The notes under the pieces: model-generated
Told to the model about the DNA's origin: nothing
Database searches by the model: none
The model's input: only the letters and a program-made list of their open reading frames with translations
Program-made: the position numbers and the translations under genes
In this document: one piece after another, positions 43,606 through 52,153 of the stretch
Layout: each line of letters opens with the position of its first letter
Numbering within the stretch: the stretch's first letter is position 1
DNA from: Propionibacteriaceae bacterium
GTDB taxonomy: Bacteria; Actinomycetota; Actinomycetes; Propionibacteriales; Propionibacteriaceae
Direction: 5' to 3'
Length of the DNA: 64,000 bases
NCBI GenBank assembly: GCA_025965155.1
Contig: JAOPXN010000017.1
Coordinates: forward strand, 1 to 64,000

Positions 43606-44172
43606 CTAGGCGTACGGGAGGTAATAGCGTCCGCTTCCACCGAAGTCGTGGTGACCACGGCTGGGGCAGTAGCCCCTTCCGAGTCCGGAGTAGCACAAGC
43701 AGTAGCACTTGTTGCACCAGCGCCAACCGGGCTGTTCGTGATCGTCGTAGTAGTTGCCGGACTCGATAGAGTAATCACCGCTGCCGTCGCTGCTGTGGCG
43801 GTCACTGGCCGGACAGCGACCGCGGTTGTTACCGTCGCCGCCGTACCACATCGACTGACATCTGTAGCACCAGCGCCATTTGGACTGTCCCGGGTAGTAG
43901 TCATAGTGGGGCGTGTAGTTCCCGCTACCTCCCCAGTTGTGACCTCCGCCAACGACGCACCATCCGCTGGTGTAGTTGTCCCCGTAGAAAAGACACTGAC
44001 ACTGGTTGCACCAGCGCCATCCGTACTGTTGCGCGGCCGTCGCTGGCAATGCCGTGACGACCCCGAGGGCCACACCCCCGGCGATTCCGGCAGCTCCGGC
44101 CAGAACCGTCCTGCGCGACACAAACGTTGCTACCGTGGCCGATTCCGCCGATTCGGTAGCTTTGCGCTCCAT
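43606..44172 (-). CDS. Tat-exported protein with three Trp/Cys-rich repeats
   Basis: A 188-residue protein. The N-terminus has a Tat-like signal (Arg20-Arg21 in SRRTVLAGA, then a Gly/Ala core, cleavage after ATAA). The mature part is three repeats of about 40 residues (about 51-90, 98-140, 149-186). Each has WRWCxxCxxL/M, an aromatic Tyr-Gly turn, a third Cys, a GGH/RH segment and GSGxY. Two close Cys plus a third Cys and His per repeat suggest a small metal- or disulfide-stabilised unit. Repeats of this kind occur in actinobacterial extracellular proteins; the ligand is unknown. Tat export implies folding or cofactor loading before secretion. Confidence 0.78.
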   Translation of the reverse strand: MERKATESAESATVATFVSRRTVLAGAAGIAGGVALGVVTALPATAAQQYGWRWCNQCQCLFYGDNYTSGWCVVGGGHNWGGSGNYTPHYDYYPGQSKWRWCYRCQSMWYGGDGNNRGRCPASDRHSSDGSGDYSIESGNYYDDHEQPGWRWCNKCYCLCYSGLGRGYCPSRGHHDFGGSGRYYLPYA

Positions 44173-44400
44173 GGCTTTCCTCTCCCTACCGTTTTTGACG
44201 CGCGGGAAACCTGGGGCGCGCTGTGATCACCCGATACGGCCGCCGGCGTCAGTTGACTGATAGAGACCACAATCCTCTGTCTAGCGACATATACAAGGCG
44301 TGCACGATTAACCGGTTTTGCTGATGAAATTGGGACAACTGCTCAGGTCGCGAAGTCGGTCCCGAAAGTCGGGTTGCGGCTAGAAAAGGCAGGCGTGGGG

Positions 44401-45867
44401 CTAGAAAATGTAGGACTGGACGTCGAAGGTCTGTCCGAGCGAGTTAATCGGTGTGACTGTAACGGTTCGGCCGCTCACCCGGACCAGCAGGTAATGGGTC
44501 ACGTGGGCCCTCGACGCCGGGGCCGAAGCTGCGCCGCACCTACTGCCGCCGACATTGGTGCTCGCCCAGCCGATGCCGTACGCGTCGATACTGCTGCAGG
44601 TTGGTCCGATACCCTGCGAATTGGCACCGCCGGCGCCGGAGACATACGTCACCAGTCCCTGTGCGCTCCTCCGGTTGCGCTGGTAGATGTGGGCATGACC
44701 GCTGAAAGCGATATCGACACCGTTCCGCGCCAGAAGCCCCTCGAGACTGCCGGCGCCCTGGAGCTGGGTGTCGGACCGCTCCGCCGGCTGGTCGGAGTAC
44801 ATCGGAAAGTGGAAGAACGCCATCTTCACTGCCGTACTGGCATGTGCCTGCAGGTCAGCCCGCAGCCACTCGTACTCGGCCTTCCCAGGCGCCCAATGGC
44901 TGTCGTAGTCGTTCTGGTAGAGCGCCGTCGACCGGTTGAGGCCCGACAGGGCGCCGAGGTTACTGTCGGCCCAGGCTGTCGTCAGCATGTAGTACCGCGC
45001 GTTGCCGGCGCTGAACGCGTACCAGCCGCTCTGCTGGTTCTGCGAGGCCGTGCTGTTGACGCAGCAGTACGTCGTCATCCCGTACGTCCCCGAGGAAGTG
45101 GAAACAGCTTTCGACTGCGGGAAGTTGACCAATAGCGAGTTATTGGAGGCGCCATGGTTCCCGGGGATGACGAACATGGGAATCTTGGTTCCTGCAGTCT
45201 TCCAGAAGGAAGGCCCGAAGACGGCGCTGGTGTTGGCGCCTTTCTGCACCAGATCACCGAAGTTTTTCTGATCATTATTGGGATGGCCGAAGTCGCCAAC
45301 CTGAACCGCGAATCGGGCCCCGCTACCTGCGATGCGGCTCATCAGTGCCGCCTGCGCCGAATTGTTGCCGGCACTGTCGACCTCTCCGGTGTCTCCCAGC
45401 ACCGCAAAGGAGTACGACTGCGAAGATCCCACCGGGACCTGAGGCCTGGCGCGCGGTGTCGGGTCGGTGCCGACGAGATTGATATTGGTCGGACCCAGAT
45501 AGACCCGGTAGCAGAACTCGGCCGCAGTACCGACCGAGATGGATGCCCTCCACTGATACTGCAGAACTCCGTTGACCACGATGCTGGTCCGGGTGGCCGG
45601 CACTGTGGTCCCCGGAGTGCATGATCCGGTCGTGCTCACCCGGCCCCACCTGACCGATCCGGTTGTGGCCGACCGGTTGGTGGCCCAGTTGACGGTCACA
45701 TTCGTGCCGACGGCGTCAGTGAGGTACGGGTAGCGTTTTAGTGCGCTGGAGACGGCTCCGGACGCGGTCGGGGAGGAAAGGGCCGGTAGCAGGAGAACCG
45801 CAAAAGTCATCACCATCAGGGAGAACCACTGCCGTCTAGTTCTCTTGGCGACGACAGCTGTGAACAT
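44401..45867 (-). CDS. secreted purple acid phosphatase-like metallophosphoesterase
   Basis: A 488-residue exported hydrolase. A signal peptide (RRQWFSLMVMTFAVLLLPAL) is followed by a fibronectin-like N-terminal domain (RYPYLTDAVGTNVTVNWAT) and a calcineurin-like catalytic domain. Metal-binding motifs appear in order: GDTG, VGDFGH, GNHG, FFHFPMY and SGHAHIYQR. That set is typical of purple acid phosphatases and related phosphodiesterases. It likely frees phosphate from extracellular esters. The ATG at 45867 follows GGGAGG; the seven in-frame codons upstream are unlikely. Two GGCTAGAAAA copies lie around its stop codon. Confidence 0.87.
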   Translation of the reverse strand: MFTAVVAKRTRRQWFSLMVMTFAVLLLPALSSPTASGAVSSALKRYPYLTDAVGTNVTVNWATNRSATTGSVRWGRVSTTGSCTPGTTVPATRTSIVVNGVLQYQWRASISVGTAAEFCYRVYLGPTNINLVGTDPTPRARPQVPVGSSQSYSFAVLGDTGEVDSAGNNSAQAALMSRIAGSGARFAVQVGDFGHPNNDQKNFGDLVQKGANTSAVFGPSFWKTAGTKIPMFVIPGNHGASNNSLLVNFPQSKAVSTSSGTYGMTTYCCVNSTASQNQQSGWYAFSAGNARYYMLTTAWADSNLGALSGLNRSTALYQNDYDSHWAPGKAEYEWLRADLQAHASTAVKMAFFHFPMYSDQPAERSDTQLQGAGSLEGLLARNGVDIAFSGHAHIYQRNRRSAQGLVTYVSGAGGANSQGIGPTCSSIDAYGIGWASTNVGGSRCGAASAPASRAHVTHYLLVRVSGRTVTVTPINSLGQTFDVQSYIF

Positions 45868-46133
45868 GTCTACCTCCCAGACCTGCATCCCCCGATGCGC
45901 AGGGGCCTGACCATACCTGGGACGCGGGCAGCGGGCCAGGGTAGATCAGCGGCCGTGGACGCTGATGAGAAGGCCATACCACGCCGGTGACCGAGTCCCG
46001 CGCTCAGCATGCCCGAGATCCGCGGGTCGGTACGGAGTGTGCGGTACCGCAGACCTTCGTGGCGCGACCTCCCGGGAGCCGAGGAGCGCCCGGGCCGGGC
46101 CACGAGATCACGGTGGGGGGACGCCGGTCGAGG

Positions 46134-46460
46134 TCAGCGCCGCTTCTTGCCAGGCATGGAGGGCAGCGAGTCGCTGCCCGGCGTCCATTGCAGGATGCTG
46201 GCTCGTTCCATGAAGTCGTCGGAGCTGATGTCCCCGCGGGCGAACCGTTCGGCGAGGATTCGCCTTGCATCGTCTTCGGGTGATCGGGCACCGCCGAGCT
46301 TCGGCAGGGTCAGCTTGCCCTGGCGCCACAGGTAGAAACCGGTCAGCGCCGCCAGCAGCAGGACAAGGAGGAAAGCGCCGAGGAACGGCAGCATGAAGAG
46401 CGAGCCGTCTTCCCAGCCGCCGGGGCCGCGTCCTCCATGGAGCGGAACGTTCGGGTTCAT
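46134..46460 (-). CDS. SHOCT-domain membrane protein
   Basis: A 108-residue protein with one membrane helix (residues about 20-45, FMLPFLGAFLLVLLLAALTG) and a C-terminal SHOCT domain (DDARRILAERFARGDISSDD, about 63-82). SHOCT domains are short helical hairpins thought to bind other proteins or nucleic acids. The tail is basic (GKKRR). No specific role can be given. Confidence 0.8.
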   Translation of the reverse strand: MNPNVPLHGGRGPGGWEDGSLFMLPFLGAFLLVLLLAALTGFYLWRQGKLTLPKLGGARSPEDDARRILAERFARGDISSDDFMERASILQWTPGSDSLPSMPGKKRR

Positions 46461-46608
46461 CGGGTCCTTTCAGTCGTGCAGCGGATTCAGCAGGTTCATC
46501 ACCGGCGGTCGCCGGGATCGGATAGACATCATCGAATCCGCGGCTGTCCGCTGGTTCTGAGTTACCTGTGCAGAAGTTGTGAACCTGCTGAGGTCATGGA
46601 GCCGCCGG

Positions 46609-46669
46609 CCGCAGGCTGGGGAGTCAACTCGCCGCAGGCTGGGAGTCAACTCGCCGCTGGCGGGGAGTC
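46609..46669 (+). repeat. 22-bp direct repeat upstream of the P450 gene
   Basis: CCGCAGGCTGGG(G)AGTCAACTC occurs twice in tandem (46609-46630 and 46632-46652), with a third degenerate copy to 46669. Each good copy contains the palindrome GAGTCAACTC (46621-46630 and 46643-46652), 22 bp apart, two helical turns. It lies about 75 nt upstream of the P450 start and could be a cooperative operator. Confidence 0.5.
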
Positions 46670-46728
46670 CGAGGGCCGGCCGAGACCCGGCGATAGACTG
46701 CTTCTCCCCGACTTGACTGGTGGTTCAG

Positions 46729-48141
46729 ATGCCCGGAAGTGTCTCGCCTCCCACCGCGCCGCGGCTCACCGCACCGCTGGCTCCGATGCCGCCAGGAAAC
46801 CTGGTGTGGGGGCATCTGGTGCAGCGTGCCCGTCGGCCGCTCGGACTGTGCGTGGACAGCCAGGCCAGCCACGGCGACGTCGTCCGGTACCGGATGGGCT
46901 CCACCTACGTGAACCAGGTGACGCATCCGGACGGCATGCAGCATGTGCTGGTGGACGCCCGGTCCCGATACGTCAAGGGCACTGTCTTCGACAAGACCCG
47001 ACCGATGCTCGGCAACGGGCTACTCAACTCCGAGGGAGAGGAGTGGAAACACCAGCGGCGCAGGCTCCAGCCTGCGTTCGGGCACCGCCAGCTCGACACT
47101 TTGGCGGAGACGATGACTGCGGCCATCGACGGCGTGCTGAAGGAGTGGAAGTCCGTTGCCGACTCCGGCGAGCCGCTTCAGCTGTTCCCGGCTCTGGAGC
47201 ACCTCACCCTCACCGTGGTGCTTCGGTCGCTGCTGGGCGGGGACCTGGACCGGAACGCGGCCGACATCGGCGACGCATTCAGCGTCGCGTTCGACGTGAC
47301 CAACCGCCGGATCCGGTCGGTGGCGCCGTACTGGCCGCGGATGTACGACCTGCCGACGCCGGCCAACCGCTCCTTCCACCGGGCACAGGGCACGCTGGAT
47401 GGGCTGGTCGCGGAGGTGGTGGCCCGTCGACGCGGGGCCGGCTCCGATTCCCAGCCCGACGACCTGCTCGGATTGATGATCAGCGCGGCCGGCGCTGACG
47501 TGGACGGCGGCAACAGCCAAGAGCTGCACGACCAGGTGATGACCATGGTGTCCGCCGGGCACGAGACCACCGCGACCGCGCTGACCTGGCTGTTCTATCT
47601 GCTCGACCGGCACCCCGACGTCAACGAGGAGGTATTTGTCGAGGTGGAGGAGGTGCTCGGGGACCGGATGCCAACAGCAGCGGATCTGCCGAAGCTCGGT
47701 TACCTCCGTCGGGTGGTTCAAGAGACGCTGCGGCTCTATCCGTCGGTGTGGGCGCTGCCCAGGCTGGCGGTCGAGGATGACGAGATCGGTGGCTACCGGA
47801 TCCCGCGTGGCGACATAGTCCTGCTGGTTCCCTATGTCACCCACCGGCACCCCGACTTCTGGTCAAACCCCGACGAGTTCGACCCCGACCGGTTCCTGCC
47901 CGCGGCCCGGCAGGACGCTCACCTGTGGTCCTACATCCCCTTCGGCAGCGGCCCGCGCCGATGCATCGGCGACAACTTCGCGATGATGGAGGCGCAGCTG
48001 ATACTGGCCATGGTGACGCAGCGGTTCCGGCTCCGGGGGCTCTCCGATGAGCCGGTGGAGGCGGACGCGTCCGTCACGCTGCGGCCTCGCGGACCCGTGC
48101 CGATGCAGATCGAGCCGCTCGGCGCCCCACACCTGGGCTAA
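46729..48141 (+). CDS. cytochrome P450
   Basis: A 470-residue P450. The I-helix motif AGHETTATAL near residue 280 has the oxygen-activating Thr, the K-helix is ETLRLYP (ExxR), and the heme loop FGSGPRRCIGDNFA carries the thiolate Cys near 412. The N-terminus is polar with no membrane anchor, as in soluble bacterial P450s. A GTG nine bases upstream is an alternative start. The sequence resembles the fatty-acid/terpenoid-hydroxylating CYP group with a QxxFAxxE-like end, but the substrate is not certain. No ferredoxin gene lies next to it. Confidence 0.92.
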   Translation: MPGSVSPPTAPRLTAPLAPMPPGNLVWGHLVQRARRPLGLCVDSQASHGDVVRYRMGSTYVNQVTHPDGMQHVLVDARSRYVKGTVFDKTRPMLGNGLLNSEGEEWKHQRRRLQPAFGHRQLDTLAETMTAAIDGVLKEWKSVADSGEPLQLFPALEHLTLTVVLRSLLGGDLDRNAADIGDAFSVAFDVTNRRIRSVAPYWPRMYDLPTPANRSFHRAQGTLDGLVAEVVARRRGAGSDSQPDDLLGLMISAAGADVDGGNSQELHDQVMTMVSAGHETTATALTWLFYLLDRHPDVNEEVFVEVEEVLGDRMPTAADLPKLGYLRRVVQETLRLYPSVWALPRLAVEDDEIGGYRIPRGDIVLLVPYVTHRHPDFWSNPDEFDPDRFLPAARQDAHLWSYIPFGSGPRRCIGDNFAMMEAQLILAMVTQRFRLRGLSDEPVEADASVTLRPRGPVPMQIEPLGAPHLG

Positions 48142-48376
48142 GAGCCGTCTGCGGCCGATCCGCGACACGCCGCGATCGGGCCTGACGGTCCACGACGAGC
48201 GGGGGGTTTCCTCCGACATTCGGCCGCGCCGCCACCTCCCGGACACACGCAGTGACCTCTACGCGTGGCGGCTGCTACGGGCGTAATCTGCGGGAAAGCG
48301 TTGATGTGCACTGATGAGCCGCACAGGGCTCTTCCAGTTGGGGTCGTCCGTGCGCGGTGTGCCGAGAGGAGACGGC

Positions 48377-49852
48377 ATGTCCGGCGTGGAAACCGGTCGG
48401 ATTACTACAGACATCCCGGCCCGGATGGACCGGCTGCCGTGGTCGAGGTTCCACTGGATGATCGTCATCGGTCTGGGCGCGGTCTGGATTCTCGACGGCC
48501 TCGAGGTGACGATCGTCGGGTCGATGTCGGAGGCGCTCAAGCCGGCTGACACCGGTCTCGGTCTGACCAACTTCGACATCGGTCTGGCGGGCGCGGTCTA
48601 TGTCGCCGGGTCCTGCGTCGGCGCCCTGTTCTTCGGCCAGCTGACCGACCGCTACGGCCGCAAAAAGCTCTTCATCGTGACCCTGATCGTCTACACCATC
48701 GCCACCGTCCTCACTGCCTTCTCGGTCAACCCCACCTGGTACTTCGCCTGCCGGTTCCTCACTGGGCTCGGCATCGGGGGCGAGTACGCCGCGATCAACT
48801 CCGCCATCGACGAGCTCATCCCGGCCAAGTACCGCGGACGAATCGACGTCTCCATCAACGGCTCGTACTGGATCGGGGCGGCTGCCGGTGCCCTGCTGAC
48901 CATCCCGCTGCTGGATCCCACCGTGGTCGACCCGGCGATCGGGTGGCGGCTCGCCTTCGGCCTCGGCGCCATCTTGGCTGTCACCGTCCTGGTGGTCCGC
49001 CGGCACGTCCCAGAGAGCCCCCGCTGGCTGTTCATCCACGGCCGCGAACAAGACGGGGAGCGGATCGTCGCCGGGATCGAGCGGCGGGTCGAGGCCGAGA
49101 CCGGGACGAAGCTGCCCGAGCCGGAGGGCACCATCACCATCCGGCAGCGCAGGACGATCGGTCTTGGCCTGATTGCGCGGACGGTCTTCACCCTGTACCC
49201 CCGGCGGACAATCTTGTGCTTCTCCCTGTTCGTGGGTCAGGCGTTCCTCTACAACGCCTTCTTCTTCACCTACGGCGACACCTTGACGACCTTCCTCGGG
49301 GTGAAGCAGACCGGCTGGTACATCGCCGTCTTCGCGGTCAGCAACTTCCTCGGAGCGGTGCTGCTGAGCAGGCTGTTCGACACCGTGGGGCGGGTCAGGA
49401 TGATCGCCGGGACCTACATCGTCTCCGGTGTGCTGCTGGCCGGAGCGGGCATGGTGCTGGGCTCGGTCACCGCCGTGACGTTGACCCTGTTTGGTGCGGT
49501 GATCTTCTTCTTCGCCTCGGCCGGCGCCAGCTCCGCGTACCTGACGGCGAGCGAGATCTTCCCGATGGAGACCCGGGCTCTGTGCATCGCCTTCTTCTAC
49601 GCGATCGGCACCGCGGCGGGCGGCATCGCCGGACCGTTGCTCTTCGGCAAGCTGATCGAGGACGCGAGCGCCAGCAAGGACATCACCCAGATCGCTGTCG
49701 GCTACTTCATCGGCGCCGTACTGATGATGGCCGGTGGAGTGGTGGAGATCTTCCTCGGCGTCAAGGCCGAAGGGGAGTCGCTGGAAAGCATCGCCACGCC
49801 CCTGACGGCCGAGGATGACGCCGGCCCGAAGGCAGAGGTAGCCACCGCATGA
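48377..49852 (+). CDS. MFS transporter (sugar-porter type)
   Basis: A 491-residue transporter with 12 predicted helices. The sugar-porter motifs are present: DRYGRKKLF (loop 2-3), RFLTGLGIGGEYAA (helix 4-5), VPESPRWLF (after helix 6) and DTVGRVRMI in the second half. Substrates of this group include sugars, aromatic acids and polyols; none can be chosen here. The ATG at 48377 follows AGAGGAGA; the frame starting earlier is not supported. Confidence 0.85.
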   Translation: MSGVETGRITTDIPARMDRLPWSRFHWMIVIGLGAVWILDGLEVTIVGSMSEALKPADTGLGLTNFDIGLAGAVYVAGSCVGALFFGQLTDRYGRKKLFIVTLIVYTIATVLTAFSVNPTWYFACRFLTGLGIGGEYAAINSAIDELIPAKYRGRIDVSINGSYWIGAAAGALLTIPLLDPTVVDPAIGWRLAFGLGAILAVTVLVVRRHVPESPRWLFIHGREQDGERIVAGIERRVEAETGTKLPEPEGTITIRQRRTIGLGLIARTVFTLYPRRTILCFSLFVGQAFLYNAFFFTYGDTLTTFLGVKQTGWYIAVFAVSNFLGAVLLSRLFDTVGRVRMIAGTYIVSGVLLAGAGMVLGSVTAVTLTLFGAVIFFFASAGASSAYLTASEIFPMETRALCIAFFYAIGTAAGGIAGPLLFGKLIEDASASKDITQIAVGYFIGAVLMMAGGVVEIFLGVKAEGESLESIATPLTAEDDAGPKAEVATA

Positions 49853-49952
49853 CGGTCGTCGCTACAGCACCCGGCAGGGGACCGACCCGAACTGCGGGGC
49901 AATCGGGGCCAGCTGTTTGGCAATCGGACTGGCGCGTGGTTGGCTCACTCGG

Positions 49953-50606
49953 GTGACCGAACTGGTGCCCTCGATGCGGGCAACGCTGGCCCGCGGCTTC
50001 CACACCGCCGGGGATCTCATCCTGCTGCATGCCTGCTTCGTGGTCGCTAGCCTCCCGGTGGTCACCGTGGTCCCCGCCGCCATCGCCCTGCAACGCTCCA
50101 TCGACGACATCCTGCTACGGCAGGAGACGGTCATCTTCGGCACCTACTGGGGTCATCTTCGTTGGGCAGTCCGCCGCTTCCTCGTGGTGAGCCTCGTCGT
50201 GCTCGGCTACGCCGTTTTGGTGATGGCGTCGATCTATCTGTGGGCCAGCTTCGACGGAGTAGTCGAGATCGTCGGGCTGTCCACGGTGCTTGCACTCGGC
50301 GCCCTCTGCACCGGCCTGTACCTCTCCGGCCTGGCCTGGGTTGGCACCTCCGCGGAGCGCCCCGAAGTTGGCGGCTCGGACGAGGAGGAGCGCAGCCAGG
50401 AGAACTGGCGATCCCTGTGGCAGGGGGCGCGGGACCGCTTCGCCGCCCAGCCGATCCCCGTGATCCTGTGCGTGATTGTCGTGTTCGGCTGGCTGCTGCT
50501 GCTCTTCCAGATGCCCAGCTTGGGACTCTTCGGGTTCGGGCTGGTGCCGGCGATGCTTGCGTACCGGCTCAACCGCATGGCGGTCGCCAGGAAAGTGCGG
50601 GGTTGA
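49953..50606 (+). CDS. YesL/DUF624-like membrane protein
   Basis: About 217 residues with four or five hydrophobic helices. HTAGDLILLHACFVVASLPV followed by VTVVPAAIAL matches the YesL/DUF624 pattern (LWxxxSLPVxTxxPA). Members often accompany ABC sugar importers in Firmicutes; no importer is present here. The start is uncertain: the frame is open upstream to a TTG at 49917, and no strong ribosome site is seen. It lies 101 nt after the MFS gene, so co-transcription is possible. Confidence 0.65.
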   Translation: MTELVPSMRATLARGFHTAGDLILLHACFVVASLPVVTVVPAAIALQRSIDDILLRQETVIFGTYWGHLRWAVRRFLVVSLVVLGYAVLVMASIYLWASFDGVVEIVGLSTVLALGALCTGLYLSGLAWVGTSAERPEVGGSDEEERSQENWRSLWQGARDRFAAQPIPVILCVIVVFGWLLLLFQMPSLGLFGFGLVPAMLAYRLNRMAVARKVRG

Positions 50607-50671
50607 CCGACCCGGTCAGGACCCGCACGCTGGCCGGGCGCGAGCGTCCGAGGGTGGGTAGCCTTGGCTGC

Positions 50672-52144
50672 GTGTCCGTGACCGCCGAGCAGCAGCGTGC
50701 CCTAGCGCGTTCGGGGATCCCGCCGGAGCCCGACTTGTCCCAGCCCCTGCCGAAGCGGCTGCTGAAAGACCGGCTTTTCTGGCTCAGCGTCGTGATGGTG
50801 GTCGTGTACGGGACGTTGCTGGTGCTGCTGTACCGCCAGGTTGTCCCGGACCAGGACGTTCCCGGCGGCCGGCTGATCGGCCTCGGCACAGAAGCGGTCC
50901 CGATCGCGACCAAGTATGCGGCCATCACCGCCATCCCGTTGTCGCTGCTGTTCTTGTGGGCCGACCGGTTTCGCCCGCAGCGGGTCTGGGTCTGGCTGAT
51001 GACCTTTGGCTGGGGCGCCTGCGTTGCGACCTTCGTGTCGGCCCAGGTCAACTCGTGGGCCGCCGGCCATCTCAGCATCATCGGCGACGGTGATCCGGCC
51101 AGCGGCGCGCGCGCCGCCATCTACGTCGCGCCGTTCGTCGAGGAAGCCGCCAAGGGCACCGTCTTGTTCTGGCTGGCGATCCTGATGCGGTACCAGTGGG
51201 TCAGCCGGCTGAGCGGGATTGTGCTGGCCGGGCTGTCCGGTGCCGCGTTTGCGTTCGTGGAGAACATCCTTTACTACGGCCGGGCCTACCGGTACGCGGC
51301 GCAGACCTTCGGCGAGGTGCCGCCGCTGGAGGCGCTGCAGTCGCTGTTCGTGCTTCGTGGCCTGTTGACCTTCTTCGGGCACCCGCTGTTCACGGCCATG
51401 ACCGGGATCGGTCTGGCCGTCGCGCTGCGCTCCAAGAGCAAGGTGGTCCGCGTCGTTGCCCCGCTTGCCGGCTACTGCGCGGCGGTGTTGCTGCACATGG
51501 TGTTCAACACCACCGCCTCCTTCGTCAGCGGCCAGCAGCTGCTGTTCGTCTACCTCGCGGTGGCCCTGCCACTCGTCATCGGCATGGCCATCTTCATCGT
51601 CCGGCAGCTGTTCCGGGAGGGCCGGCTGATCCGCGAGCGGCTGACCGACTACGTCCGCCTCGGCTGGCTGCCTGAGTCCGACCCTGCCGACCTGTCCCGG
51701 CTCCGGATGCGGATGAAGGCAGCCTGGCATGCACTGCTGAGCGGCCGTGACGTCTTCACGGCCACGCTCGCTTTCCAGCGAGCAATGACCGAGCTGGCCT
51801 ACCTGAGGGACTCCATCACCCGTGGGTTGGTGGACGCGGCCGGGCTGCAACGGGAGAAGGTGCTGCTGGCCAGGGCGCGGGCCCGGCGACCGCTGGCCAT
51901 CGTCCATGCCGAGGGCCGGGCCCCGTACCCGAGGCTCGGCCGGCCGGCGTTCTTGCGCAAGGAGATCGAGCAAGCGCCGGCGTACGCGCCCGCCGGCTAT
52001 CCCGGACCGGCCGGGATCGGTGGCAACTTCCCGGCTCCGGTGCAGCTGCCCGGCGCGCCCGCCGGATTAGCCAGCGCTCCGTTGGGGCAAACTGCTACTC
52101 AGTACTCCGAGGTTGACCCGAACTGGAAACCTCCTGGCCAGTAG
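50672..52144 (+). CDS. PrsW-family intramembrane metalloprotease
   Basis: A 490-residue protein. About eight or nine membrane helices cover residues 30-315. PrsW catalytic motifs are in order: PFVEEAAKG, FAFVENILYYG, FFGHPLFTA and LLHMVFN, giving the Glu and His metal ligands. The cytoplasmic C-terminal 170 residues are helical, then Pro/Gly/Ala rich and disordered. PrsW cleaves anti-sigma factors in Bacillus; targets in actinobacteria are mostly unknown. The GTG at 50672 starts the region that matches the family; the much longer upstream frame overlaps the YesL-like gene. Confidence 0.87.
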   Translation: MSVTAEQQRALARSGIPPEPDLSQPLPKRLLKDRLFWLSVVMVVVYGTLLVLLYRQVVPDQDVPGGRLIGLGTEAVPIATKYAAITAIPLSLLFLWADRFRPQRVWVWLMTFGWGACVATFVSAQVNSWAAGHLSIIGDGDPASGARAAIYVAPFVEEAAKGTVLFWLAILMRYQWVSRLSGIVLAGLSGAAFAFVENILYYGRAYRYAAQTFGEVPPLEALQSLFVLRGLLTFFGHPLFTAMTGIGLAVALRSKSKVVRVVAPLAGYCAAVLLHMVFNTTASFVSGQQLLFVYLAVALPLVIGMAIFIVRQLFREGRLIRERLTDYVRLGWLPESDPADLSRLRMRMKAAWHALLSGRDVFTATLAFQRAMTELAYLRDSITRGLVDAAGLQREKVLLARARARRPLAIVHAEGRAPYPRLGRPAFLRKEIEQAPAYAPAGYPGPAGIGGNFPAPVQLPGAPAGLASAPLGQTATQYSEVDPNWKPPGQ

Positions 52145-52153
52145 GAGCCGCAG

